From: Ustulina deusta
Taxonomy: Eukaryota > Ascomycota > Sordariomycetes > Xylariales > Xylariaceae
Length of the DNA stretch: 32,240 bases
Direction: 5' to 3'
NCBI GenBank assembly: GCA_023159155.1
Contig: JAJNNX010000102.1
Span: 1-32,240 of the forward strand
The notes under the pieces are model-generated. The model saw only the letters and a list, made by a program, of their open reading frames with translations. It was not told the origin of the DNA and ran no database searches. Both the position numbers and the translations under genes were made by a program. Each line of letters opens with the position of its first letter. Position 1 is the first letter of the stretch. Of the stretch, positions 1 to 11,042 are shown piece by piece.

Positions 1-3000
1 ATTAAAAAGTATTATAATAAAAAATTATATAATAATATAATACTGCTTAAACAACTAAACAATATAATTAACTAGTTATTCGTAAACAAGTTAAAACTTT
101 AATTTATAGCTAGCATAAAAAAAAAGCAATCGCTAAATATAAATAAAAAGCTTTACGTTAACCCGCCTAATATAAGTCTTAATAATACTATTATTTTTTT
201 TATTTTTTCTTTTAGTAAACTAAACGCTATAATACTAAGTAACCTTTACTATTTATTCTACTAGCAAAATAGTACTAGTTAAGGTTTATAAACATATTAC
301 TATATATATTTCTTACTAAGCAAAAAAACTTTTAATAATTGTTTATCTTATAATATATTAAATAGCATACATATATATACGCTAATAAAGTTATATTTTT
401 ATTAAACTAGCAGTATTTTTAAAAGTTTAAATTACTTAACTATTACTTCTTAAATAATCTAAAGTTTTTTTTTTTAGTAAAGTGCTATTTATTAATTTTA
501 ATTCTATAAAACTAATAAGTTATAATAAAAAAAAATTAATAACTCTATTATAAATTACTTAATTATAATTTATTATTAATTAACTTTAATTTGTTTTAAT
601 TTAATTTTATATATATATACTTAAGAAAGTAAAAGTTTTATTATTAGATTTTTTTTATATTTTTATTAATTATAATATAATATTATTATTTATTTTTTAT
701 ATTAAAAAAAAGTTCAAAATAGCTAAGTTATAAATATATAATTATTATATTTTATATATTGTTATGCTATATAAATTCAAATAAAAAAATTATATTAGCT
801 CTATAGCTTTATTTAAGTTTTTGCTTATATAGCAACTAAATAAAAAAAGGTTTATATCTATATATAACTTATTTTGTACTTTTATTTCTTAAAAAACTAC
901 TGCTCTAGTCTAACCTAATATTACTAAAATAAATAGCTATAAAACAAAAGAAAACCTTTTTCCTAAAAATACTAAGCGAAGTATTTGTTCTAAACATTTA
1001 AAAATATAATTTTAGGCCAACTATAACAAAAAGTACGCTTATTGCTTTTTGCGCAAATAGAGGTAGTTTTTAATAATTTCGATTTAAGGCTTATTATTAA
1101 GAGCATATAGACTAAGTTTAACCGCTAATAACACCAAGCACTTAATAATATATAAAAAGAGCATAAATAAATTAGTAAAATATAACAAATAATTAATAAA
1201 GCAAAATATAAATCAAAAGACTTTTATATATTATAACTAGACCCTAGATACTAAGCATTTACTAATACTTCTTTTTAATAAAATAATTAGAAGTAACCCT
1301 ATATTTATAAATAATAATACCTAATAATCCAGTTAAGTTATACTAAATTTATATTAAATATTTAGGTAAAATAATATAGTTTACTTTTTTATTTCTTTAT
1401 TAGCTCTCCTATGTTATATATTATAAGTATAGCTAATTCTTAGCTTCTAGAGCAAATAAACCCTATACTTAAATAGAATCTATACTATAAATTATATTTT
1501 TATTTGTAAAAGTAAAAACGCTATACTAAAATAAATATAGTCTTTCTATACTTACTAGCGTAAGTACTTAAATAAAGAAGATTTTATTAGGCATAAATTA
1601 TATATAACGCTATAGGCTCTAAGTTACTAAGTAGTAACTTAGTGCCTTATTATATGTAATTTTATATCAATTTAAGTTTTATTTTTTAATACTTCTTATA
1701 AAACTTATAATTTTAAAATTTAAAGCTTAACAAAAAAAATATTTAATAAATATTCTAAGGTAGCTTATTACTACTTAAAACTTATTATATTTATATATAA
1801 AAAATAGCTTAGTAATGAAAAGCTATAATAAATAAAAATAAATAAAAAACTATAATATTTATATATTTCTATTAGTTATTTATATATAAATAATATATTT
1901 AAATATATATTAATATTAATTATTTAATTATTAAATTTGTATAATTAGTATGCTGATTTAATAAAAAAAGCAAATAACTTGCTTTTTTTCTATATTTATT
2001 AAGAACTCGACATGCTGTACTATTTTTACTACTTAAAAATATAACAAAGCTTTATATATTTACTACTTGCAATAATAACAATTTAAACAAGTTATATTTA
2101 TTAATATAATATGCTTTTTTTAATTATAGGCAGGCTAGAGCTAAAAATCTAGTATTTTTGTTTGGATATTTTTATCCTAGAAATTCTATATAATTTTTAT
2201 AACAGCCCAGGTTATATCTAGGTTAATATATACTAGTTAAAGTTAATAATAGTAGTATAAGCAACATAGTATTAAATTTATAAAATACTAAAGTTTTATT
2301 TTTATGTTTATTAATCTTTAAAACAATAAGCTTATTTATATATATTGCTATATAAATTAATATAATATAGTTATATATTTTAAGCCTTTTAATAGTATTA
2401 TTAAACGTTTTTTAAGATAAAAAATATTGTAATATATATAGTTATATAGTAAAAGTCTATAGTTTATATATTAGCAAGCTAGATCGGGCTAGATTATATA
2501 TATTTTAAAACTATTTATATAATCCTTATTAAATAATAATATCTTATTTATTAAGCTTTGTATTTAATACTAGTATATTAAACAAATTAGTATTAATTCT
2601 TTTATGTAAGAAAAAGAATACTTGCTTTCTATATTAAGTTTTTAAAATAAAACAATTTATTATATTTTTGTTTAGCAGTTTTAATATAGCTTAAGCAACT
2701 ATTTAATATATAATAACTGCCCTACAATACTAACTCTAGTAGCAATAAATAAAACAGTCCCGTATTTACTAAATAATAGTAATTTGCTATAGGGACCTTT
2801 AATAAAAGCGCAATATTTTCAGGATAATAACCCTAAAAGCTTTTTTATAAAGCTATACTAAAACTAAATAAGCAAAACTATTACTTGTTAGCTATATTTA
2901 TTTTAATATGTTTAGTAAATCTAAAAAAAATAAAATTCAAAAGCTAAAAAAGTAGATAGACCTTATAAGCTTAGATAAATATACTATCCTGCTTTAAACT

Positions 3001-4138
3001 TTAGTAGGCAAGCTATTTATATATAGATTTTTATGCCCTAGCCTTATTTTTAGACCTTAGCTATACTGCTTGCCCTAAATAATAGGCTATAGTATATAAC
3101 ATTTAAAAATTGCCTAGTTTTTGTTAAAACAAATATAGAAAGGCTAAAAAAGAAAGAAAAACGCAGTCTTTTTTGGAATAATAATTATGAACAAAGCAGG
3201 TGTAACTAGATTGCAACTAGAGTAGCTATAATTAAAAGTGTATAGAGGTTAATAAATAATTTAAATATATAATATTATATAAAAAGGAGAGAAAATACTG
3301 CTAACGCGCTAATATATAACAATACCTAACAAAAGTTAAGCTAAGGTATAGATTAAAATTAAAAAATATTTTACTAAAATCCTAGCAGTATACCTAGTCA
3401 AAACATAATAATCTTTTTGCTATACAAAGAGAACTATATATAATACTACTTTAATAATAATAATAACTATAATCTATTTATATAACTTTAAGAATTGCTT
3501 GTAATAAAACCTATAAAAATTAGCAATATAGTTTATATAAGCCTTAAAACATATCGGGATAAAGTTAATAATAGCTATATAGCTAAGGCGTTTAATTATC
3601 TCTAGAGTGTTATAAGTCCTAATATTAATTGCTAACCCGTTAGCAATCAAAAAAATAAAATAGAAAACCGTTTTATATTTTAAGATAATGTTCTAGCGGC
3701 CGGACAGCCAAATAGGAAACAAGGGACTCTATATTAGCTAAATATAATAGCTTATATATTTATAAACTATTAAAAATAAAGAAAAAGCAATATATATTAA
3801 TACTAAAACAAAGCTTGCTTTTATATAGATTCTATAGTATTCTGTAAATTCTATAACAACTAATGATTAATTAGAAAAAAGAAGATAGAAAAAAGAGAAC
3901 ATAGAGGAGAAACAAAAGAGATAGAAAAAAAAAAAAAAGGAGAGTCTTTCTAACCTGCTCTGCCTAGCAAACAAATCTGTTTTATAGGTATAAAATTAAA
4001 CAAAATCCATACATAATTAAATATAATTAGAATTATATTAAAGTTGGTCTAAAAAATAGTCTAGCTATCTTTTGTAATTCCTACTACTAACACAAAGTAT
4101 ATTAACTAATTAAAATTTCTAGACTATAGCAGCTACCC
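1..4138. other. AT-rich, RIP-like degraded sequence without an intact gene
   Basis: No intact gene is visible. The sequence is dominated by TA, AA and TT steps, and the surviving G and C lie mostly in GC, CT and AG steps, as expected after heavy C-to-T mutation on both strands. Short plus-strand frames survive between TAA/TAG codons. One begins at an ATG at 2908 and runs to about 3130, keeping stretches such as TLVGKLFIYRFLCPSLIFRP. I do not recognise it and assign no function. The block is less AT-extreme than the sequence beyond 9.3 kb, so it may be a different or less heavily mutated unit. It could equally be transposon interior or former host DNA. Confidence 0.5.
3873..3944 (+). repeat. 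Purine-rich tract
   Basis: About 70 bases are nearly all A and G with isolated T and C, including a long A run followed by ggagag. A tract like this could be an old polypurine primer site of an LTR element or simple low-complexity sequence. No LTR could be recognised next to it, so I prefer the second reading. Confidence 0.5.
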
Positions 4139-4316
4139 GTTAAGTACTTAACCAAACATAGACCCCTTCACAGGGACCCGCTACGTTAGCCGCGCACACC
4201 CTAGACTAGGTCCTTCTTGCTAGCTCTATCTTTTTCCCAGAGCTACTCCTGCTATTTAATCGAGTGGGTATCCTTAGCAACCTAGCAATAGGAACCGCAA
4301 TACGGTTCGCGATTTG
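4139..4316. other. GC-richer island with perfect inverted repeats, possible LTR remnant
   Basis: This stretch is far richer in G+C than its surroundings and keeps CpG. It begins with the perfect 14-bp palindrome GTTAAGTACTTAAC (4139-4152) and ends near a perfect hairpin, GAACCG-5 nt-CGGTTC (4292-4308). On the minus strand a TATA-like ATTAAATAG lies near 4250. The composition and inverted repeats resemble the LTRs further right, so it may be part of an old LTR. I found no second copy in the window and no TG/CA boundary, so this stays a guess. Confidence 0.35.
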
Positions 4317-6698
4317 TAAAATTCTATATTATTACCTTGTTGGGCTATCTTGCTTAATATTAAGCCTTAGGATAGCATAGCTATAGTAAACGCTCTATTA
4401 TAACTATTTATAGCTGCTTAGTTGTATTTTCGTATAAGTAGATATACCATAGCTATTATTTAACTACTTATATACCCTAGGTATATATATAAAATATTAC
4501 ATTAATCTTATTTTTAGAGCCCTAGTAGTACAATATTTGATTTAATATTGTTTTATTATTTAGTATTTCTTTATTTAAACGGTTATATTTTTAAAGAATA
4601 ACAATTAAGTAGTTTAAAGTAGTTATAAATAAACAGTCTTTATTTCTAAAGCAATACGCTATATATTCTTATTTTATTATTACTTCTTTTATTTTAAATA
4701 AACTTATAAATATAATTAAACTTATATAATCAAATAAATATAAGCTTAATAAAATATACTCTAAATAAATATATTTATTTTATTTATTTAATAATATATT
4801 ATATACTATTATTTTTATATAAATAAAAATATATTATATTTAGAGCTAGCTAGAGTTATAATAGTACTATAATAAAATACATAGTTTTAAACTAAACTTT
4901 AATAAAAAGCGAGGCTATAGTAGGTTTACTTAGATATATAAAAAGTATAAGCTAAAAATAATAAAGTGGACTTTTTTATATAAAGTATAATAGTATGCTG
5001 CTAGGCCCAAAATATAAGCAGGAAATAATATATAAATAATAATAATAAAAACATAAGTTTTTTATTTTTTATATAAATTAAATATATTAATATTATTTTA
5101 CTAAATCTATTAAACTTTTTGTTTAAAAAGTCTAATTAGAAAATAAATATTTTATTTATTAAATTAGTTAGTACTATCGCTGCCAAGCTAAAAAAGTCTT
5201 GCAATATCAGTTCTTTTTAGCTAATTTATTAATTATTTTTTATAATTAGTCTTCTGTTCAAAACATAACATATTTCTATCTTAGTCTTATTAAAGTTTTT
5301 TACCTGCTTTAATTCTTTTTTAAATTTAAATATTATTTTTGCTTAGTATATAACTTAGATTATATTTTATTATACGTTGTAACAAAATTACTTAAAGAAC
5401 ACCTAAAAGATATAACTATATTTAAATAATTAAAAGAACCTTTTTATAAAAGCTAACGATTTGTATACTTTCAAGCAATATTGCTTATTTATTGTTATAA
5501 AAAATAGAAAGAATCTACATTCAAATATAGCCTTAGCACACAGATTACTTTATATATTGCCTTAACTAAAAACAGTTATAATAGCAACAATACTAATATA
5601 AAAGCTACATCTATACTAAGATCTAAGCTTCTATCTTTTTAACCGTAACGCCGCTAATATAACGTGCAGTCAAGTTTTTCCCGCTTTGTTGCATTTTTTT
5701 TGGATTAAAAAAATCAATATCTAAGGTCGGGTTAATCCATACAACTTACGTTAAAATACGCTAAAATATATATAAAAACTACAAGTTTTAAAACTGATTT
5801 TGTTTTTTGCTAGCTATAATTTATTATTAGGCTTTTTATAATATTTTCCAAAGCTTCAAAAGCTTTATATTAGCGCTACAAATAAAATTTTTGGGCTGAT
5901 CTTATTTAATAATGTTTTTTTACCGCATTTCTAAAAAATAGAGCTAAAAAATATTTAGATTACTACAATAAGATTTAAAGCATTACTTTATTAATACTTT
6001 TTATTACATAAAATTACTGCAGTTAAAGTTATTTTATTAATAAGAATATAAAAAAAACTATGTTTACTTATATATAAGTTTCATCTTAGGATTAATATTT
6101 TTGTTTAAAATTGCTGCTTAAACTTTTATTAGTATTTATATCGGATTCTATACTTATAATAGAAAAACAACACTATTAATCTATAAACTAGATTAACGGT
6201 ATATATAATATATTATATCCTATAACTTTATAATAGCGTTTTTATTTATACTAATAAAAAATAAATAAAAATAATTATATTTATATTACGTATATTAAGC
6301 ATATTTTAATCTATTTATTTTTAAAAGCTAAACTTAACCTGCCTATTACTATACGCTAAATAGTTGCTATAGCGAACAAATGCTTAAGTAAATCAAATAA
6401 TATATTTAGACCTTAAGTACTAAGTAGGTACCTAATATAGTTAACTTACTAGTAGCTTAATAAAGAATTATAGGTTTAATAACAAATTAAATATTACTTA
6501 TCTTATATTAATAGTAAAGGCAATTTATTTTTAGTTATTAAATAAGCGCCTAGCTATACTTTTAGCTATTTTTAAACAAAAAACGCTAGCTATAATCCAA
6601 CCAAATCTATTTTTAGCCATTTTAAAAATATACATTTAAAAGCTTAATATTACAAACAGATAGATCAGCCATTATTAAACACTTGCGTTTTCTTAAAA
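4317..6698. other. AT-rich degraded sequence, nothing recognisable
   Basis: No gene, RNA or repeat boundary could be supported. A slightly less degraded patch at about 5641-5760 keeps several CpG and CCG steps, but gave no recognisable protein in the frames I read. The rest is TA-rich sequence with stops in all frames. Confidence 0.5.
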
Positions 6699-7665
6699 AT
6701 GGCTTCAGTTAAGCAAAACTATTAGGCTTATATTACTAATTCCAAAAATACTAAAAATACTAATATTGCTAATAGTAACAGCGCTTTTTCAATTTTTAAA
6801 CTTCTTAGCAATAGCAATAGTACTTCTCCTCCTACCTATAGCAAGAGCAGTTTTTCTACCTTTAAACTTTTTAGTAATAGCACTTCTTTTTTTATTAATA
6901 GCAAAACTGCTTCTACTATGCGCAAAATGTTTTAAAAGTATAATCAGAACCTACAATAGGTACTTAGCTCTCTATCTACCGAAATAGCGTATAGATAGCT
7001 AAACTTGACCTTGCTAGATATATTAGACATTAAATCCTATCTAATTAAGTATTATAAACAATCGAATTAAATAAAAATAACTAATTTGCTAATTAAAAAA
7101 TTATTAGAACAAATATAACTAAATAATAGCTATTTTACTAAAAACAAAATTAATAAAATTATTAGCTAAATCAAGGCTAACTATAATAAAACTTTTAATA
7201 CTATTATTAATATATATTTAAACTAAACCTAAAAGAATTTTTAAAAAAGCGATATGCCTAGGTTGAACTTTTAAACATAGTATTAAAAAATAAATTAGGT
7301 TTTTAAACTACTTAATTAAAATGTTATAGCTTACAAACTGCTTAGTATAAAACGGAATACTATAAACAAAAAAATTAAAGCTATATATAAAACAGCTATT
7401 ACTAAAGTTTATTTAGACTATAATAATAATAAAGCTGCTTAAAAATATTCTAAAAGTAATTATTTATTATTCAGATCCTTAAAACTAATATATACTAACT
7501 TAATATTTAGCTATTAATAGTGCAAAGGATGTTTTATTAAATCTAGAATTACAAAAAAAAATTAACGCTTTAAAAAACCGCAAACCTAACATAAACAAAT
7601 TTAGCAAAGAATTTAGTAATAATATATTTAATAATAGTAACTCTAGCTTAAAAAAATAAAAAAAA

Positions 7666-7749
7666 CAACAATAATAATAATAATAGCAATAATAATAATA
7701 GCAATAATAATAATAGCAATAATAATAATAGCAATAATAATAATAGCAA
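7666..7749 (+). repeat. 15-bp tandem repeat, RIP-altered CAA/CAG (polyQ) tract
   Basis: Twenty-eight triplets run CAA CAA TAA TAA TAA TAA TAG, followed by four exact copies of CAA-TAA-TAA-TAA-TAG (7687-7746) and a final CAA. The simplest ancestor is a run of CAA with a CAG every fifth codon, that is polyglutamine. In a neighbouring frame it would be Thr/Ala-rich. Every CA preceded by A has become TA, whereas the CA following the G of TAG stayed CA in each unit. Confidence 0.8.
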
Positions 7750-8270
7750 CCCAAGCTATTATCCGAAGCTAACAAAAAAAATAAAAGCTTTACAAAAAAA
7801 AAATAGGCCATTATATTATAGCAATTTTCAAAAAGTTTGCTATACCCCCTCCTAAAATAATAGCAAAAATTAACAGCTTTAACTAAATTATTAAAAAAAA
7901 CAATATAGGTTATAAAAGAACTGCTTTAAAAATATATACAGTTTTTAGTAATAAGATTTTGTTTTTTTAGTATTACTAACAGTACATCTTTTTTTATTAT
8001 AAAGCTAAGATCTAGATTATACTAAAAGTACAAAAAGAATTACAAACGCTACTAAAATTATTTTAAAAAGCCTATAAAAGCCAGCTTTATTAATGGCCTA
8101 AGAACTAGGACGGATTATTAATAAAACTTTTACAAAGCAAACTTAAAAAGCTTAAAATATCTAAAGAATAGCTATCTATTAAAGAATACCTAAAACCTAA
8201 CGTTCTACCTATGCTATATATATTTTAGAACTCTAATAGTTCGCAATCTATAGGTAACAAAAATAAGGCA

Positions 8271-8360
8271 CACCTGCTAAAAAGCAACAAGCCTATAGAT
8301 AACCTGCTAAATAACAACAAGCTTATAAAAGATTTGCTAAGCAACAATAAAACTATAAAA
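8271..8360 (+). repeat. Three 30-bp tandem repeats encoding a 10-residue motif
   Basis: Units at 8271-8300, 8301-8330 and 8331-8360 share the pattern (C/A/G)AYYTGCTAA...AACAA...CTATA. In the frame of the decayed ORF they read HLLKSNKPID, NLLNNNKLIK and DLLSNNKTIK. The exact period in a multiple of three, kept in frame, supports this having been coding sequence. Confidence 0.7.
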
Positions 8361-8880
8361 AACTAATATTTTATAAACATTATAAAGCAAATCTAACCTT
8401 TATATCCTAGTTTTATAATTTTTAGAGATTTTATCTTAAGCTATATGCCTTTTTAATATAGAAATAAAATTATAGCCAGAGAAATAATCATTATTAGTTT
8501 TAAGGTTTTTATAAAAATAAATAGTATTAACCTATTAAAAATAGCAAAAAATAGGAAGATTAATAACGTAGCAACATTAATATATTATTAACTACCTTAC
8601 TATTAAAAAAATAATATTTTAAAAAATACTACAAAGTATATTGTAATCTTGCTTATAGAATTTATTAGTATTAAAAGCGTTATATAAGTGCTAAGGACCT
8701 CTAGGTCCGATCAATTATTAGCTACCTATATTTAGGTCCAAATAGCTACAAATATTTAAAAAGCCGAAATTTTAACAAAAACAACGTTATATTAATAGAT
8801 AGAAAATCGCTTAGCTAATAAATATATCGATTTTTAGCTAGTTGTTTAAAAGATTTTACTAGAATAGGCATTCTTTAGTC

Positions 8881-9063
8881 CTAACCTAAAGAACAATTCT
8901 AGATACCTAGCACTTACTTATTCTGTGCCGAGGCAATCGGTACGTTATAACTTGAGGCTTTATTTCCCTAGAACTGGTTTCTAGGACCAGGGGCGCCTTG
9001 GTTTCTAGGAGACTTGCCCTAGCTTTTAAGACTAGATTTGTCCTAGCTTTGGGGACCCTGCTG
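8881..9063. other. GC-richer island with hairpin and 12-bp direct repeat
   Basis: This is a sharply less mutated stretch inside the decayed frame. It has a perfect 7-bp hairpin, CCTAGAA-5 nt-TTCTAGG (8967-8985), and the direct repeat TGGTTTCTAGGA at 8975-8986 and 8999-9010. Just upstream, 8695-8708 is a GGACCT-CT-AGGTCC hairpin. The island may be a structured non-coding insertion such as an LTR fragment or MITE, or a coding segment that escaped mutation. Confidence 0.4.
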
Positions 9064-9314
9064 TTAAAGAATTAACTAAGAAATTTGATCTATTTTTAGA
9101 AATATTTGCTAAGGAACAAAAAAAAACGTATAAAGATCAAAAATAGCAATAATTAATACTAGGCAAACTTTTTTTTTATTTTAGTATTTTAGTGGATTAT
9201 AAAAGGGCTAGTATAAATATAAGCCACTCGGTAGCTATACTTATATAAAGGGATAAAAATATTAAAAGTGTTAAATTTTGCAATAGCTAGACATATAAGT
9301 ATGCAATAAAAAAC

Positions 9315-10789
9315 TGCAAATAAATTTATTTATTTTTACTTTTACTACTTAATTAATTAATACTTTATTAAAATAAAGTGATAACTATACTAGAAAATAT
9401 AAATTTAGCCTATTTTTTAGTATAAAAGTACTGCAATATTTTTATAAACTATAAACAACTAAACATAATTGCTTACTTTAATAGTTAAGCAGCTAAATAG
9501 TTAGACTTTGTATTACTTTTTATATTAAACTTCTTTTTTATATATATATTTTTATTAGATATTTTTTATAATATTCTTTGGCTTTTTTTAATAAATATAA
9601 TAGTTAATATAGATTTAGTAAAACTTATAAAAACTTGAAACTTATATAGTAATAAAATAAAAAATCTATATATAAATTAATCTATAAGTTTATAATTATA
9701 TATATAAAGGTTATATTTATTTATTTTATAAACTTTGATTTTTTTTAATTTAACAGTTTTATTTATAATATTAATAAATTAATTATAAAAGTTTTATTTA
9801 ATTAATTATAATACTATTTTAAGTTTATTAATTATTTATTAATAAATATTTAATAAATATATATTTTTTATTTTATTATAATTAATAAAATATAAATTTT
9901 TTTTTAAATTATATATTTAATGTAAAAAATTATATATTTTATAATATAAATTTGATTTTAATATAATTTTAAAAAAAAATTTAATTTTTATATTATTTAA
10001 AAATAAATAATTTATTAAAAATTTAACTTTAAATATTTTATTTTTATTTTTAGTTTTTAGATAATTAAAATAATTTTAGTTATAAAATATAATTAATTTA
10101 TTACTTTTAAATAATTTAAAAAAAAAGAAATTTTATATTAAATTTTTTTATAAATATTTTAAATAAATTAATATTCAATAAGAAAAAATTTAAAAAAGAA
10201 ATTTTAAACTAAAACTATTTAAGCTTATAATTTTATATTACATTTAATAAAATATTAATTTTAAATGTTTTAATTTTATTATTTTATTTATTTTTTATTT
10301 TATTAGTTTATTTATTAATATTTTAAACTTTTTTTATATTAAAAAAATTAAAATATAAAAAAATAAAGTTTTATTTAATAATTAAATTTATAAATTAATA
10401 AAGAAATTAAATAAAAATAATTAATTAAAAAAATATATTAAAATTTTTATTTAATCAAAAATTTTTTTAATAATATTATTAAAATAATTTAAATTTTATT
10501 AATAATTTATTATAATTTTAATAAAATATTTATTATTAATAAAAATTTTAAAATTTATATATATAAAACTAATAAAAATATAAATTATAAAATGATTTTT
10601 ATATTAATTTTAAAAAAGATTTATATAAAATTTATATAAATTTAAATATTTTTTATATATTATTTATTAATAAAATAATTAAATAAATTTATAAATTTAA
10701 TTAAATAAAAATCTAATTTAAAAAATTAAATTTTTAATAAATCTTAAAAGTTTTAAATATTTAATTAATAAAAAAAATATAATATTATA
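9315..10789. other. Extreme AT desert
   Basis: From about 9500 the sequence is almost entirely A and T, with G or C only as scattered single bases. No frame of note, repeat boundary or RNA could be seen. It is best explained as very old, saturated RIP sequence. There is a visible composition step at about 9.3-9.5 kb relative to the left third of the window. Confidence 0.6.
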
Positions 10790-11042
10790 TGTTAAGCAAT
10801 CATAAAAAGCAAAGCTTTATTCTAAAAGCAAACTTTATATTAGAATCTAAGTATAAAAAAAAAAGCTAATTTTATAAAAATATATTATAAGTTTTTTCTA
10901 AATAGATTAATAAAAAATACAAGTAGCTATTAAGTAATTACTTAGTACTAGTTAGATATAAGTTATATAACCTAAAAATAAAAAATTATAGTTTATATAA
11001 CTTATAAGTTATAGCTATACTACCGGCTACTAGCTACTATAT
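10790..11042 (-). repeat. Degenerate LTR of a third Gypsy element (3' LTR)
   Basis: The segment begins TGTTAAGC and ends with a stretch (about 11012-11042) that aligns with the right part of element 1's LTR. GGCTAGCTAGCC...CCGTAACTACCCTTTTCT there corresponds here to ggctactagct...ttataactacttttct, as expected after C/T and G/A changes. The inner part is too mutated to align well, so the left boundary is tentative. A pyrimidine run after it (acttttctt) would be the polypurine tract of a minus-strand element. What follows is homologous to element 1 just inside its LTR, which supports the call. Confidence 0.5.

Larger units (their letters stand above)
6699..9314 (+). pseudogene. Decayed plus-strand ORF, unrecognised product
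   Basis: An ATG at 6699 (context aaATGGCTTC) opens a frame starting MASVKQNY, followed by a Ser/Thr/Asn-rich segment (about codons 20-70). The same frame has relatively few stops at 6699-7500 and again from about 7990 to 9314. At 8370-8990 I counted about 13 stops, against about 24 in the next frame. Every stop I read in frame is TAA or TAG, as expected if CAA, CAG or TGG codons were hit by RIP. Later segments look helical and charged (VQKELQTLLKLF, SKLKKLKISKE), followed by a 10-residue repeat. Between about 7500 and 7990 the coding frame is uncertain: the +1 frame gives a polyglutamine tract, so an indel or intron is possible. I recognise no domain. It could be a transposon ORF or a captured host gene. 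The 3' end is set only by where the frame degenerates. Confidence 0.35.

Noticed and set aside
6766..6987. Open frame of 73 codons rich in Leu/Ile/Phe that looks like a membrane protein
   Set aside because: The hydrophobic look comes from an off-frame reading of a Ser/Thr-rich segment (agc, aat, act codons) in the frame that starts at the ATG at 6699. It has no independent support.
7666..7749. Considered as a CRISPR-like array because of regular spacing
   Set aside because: The whole 15-bp unit repeats with no unique spacers; it is a plain triplet-based tandem repeat.
7500..7811. Minus-strand frame of 103 codons with long Tyr/Cys runs
   Set aside because: It is the reverse complement of the (CAATAATAATAATAG) repeat at 7666-7749; the Tyr/Cys pattern is a translation of a simple repeat.
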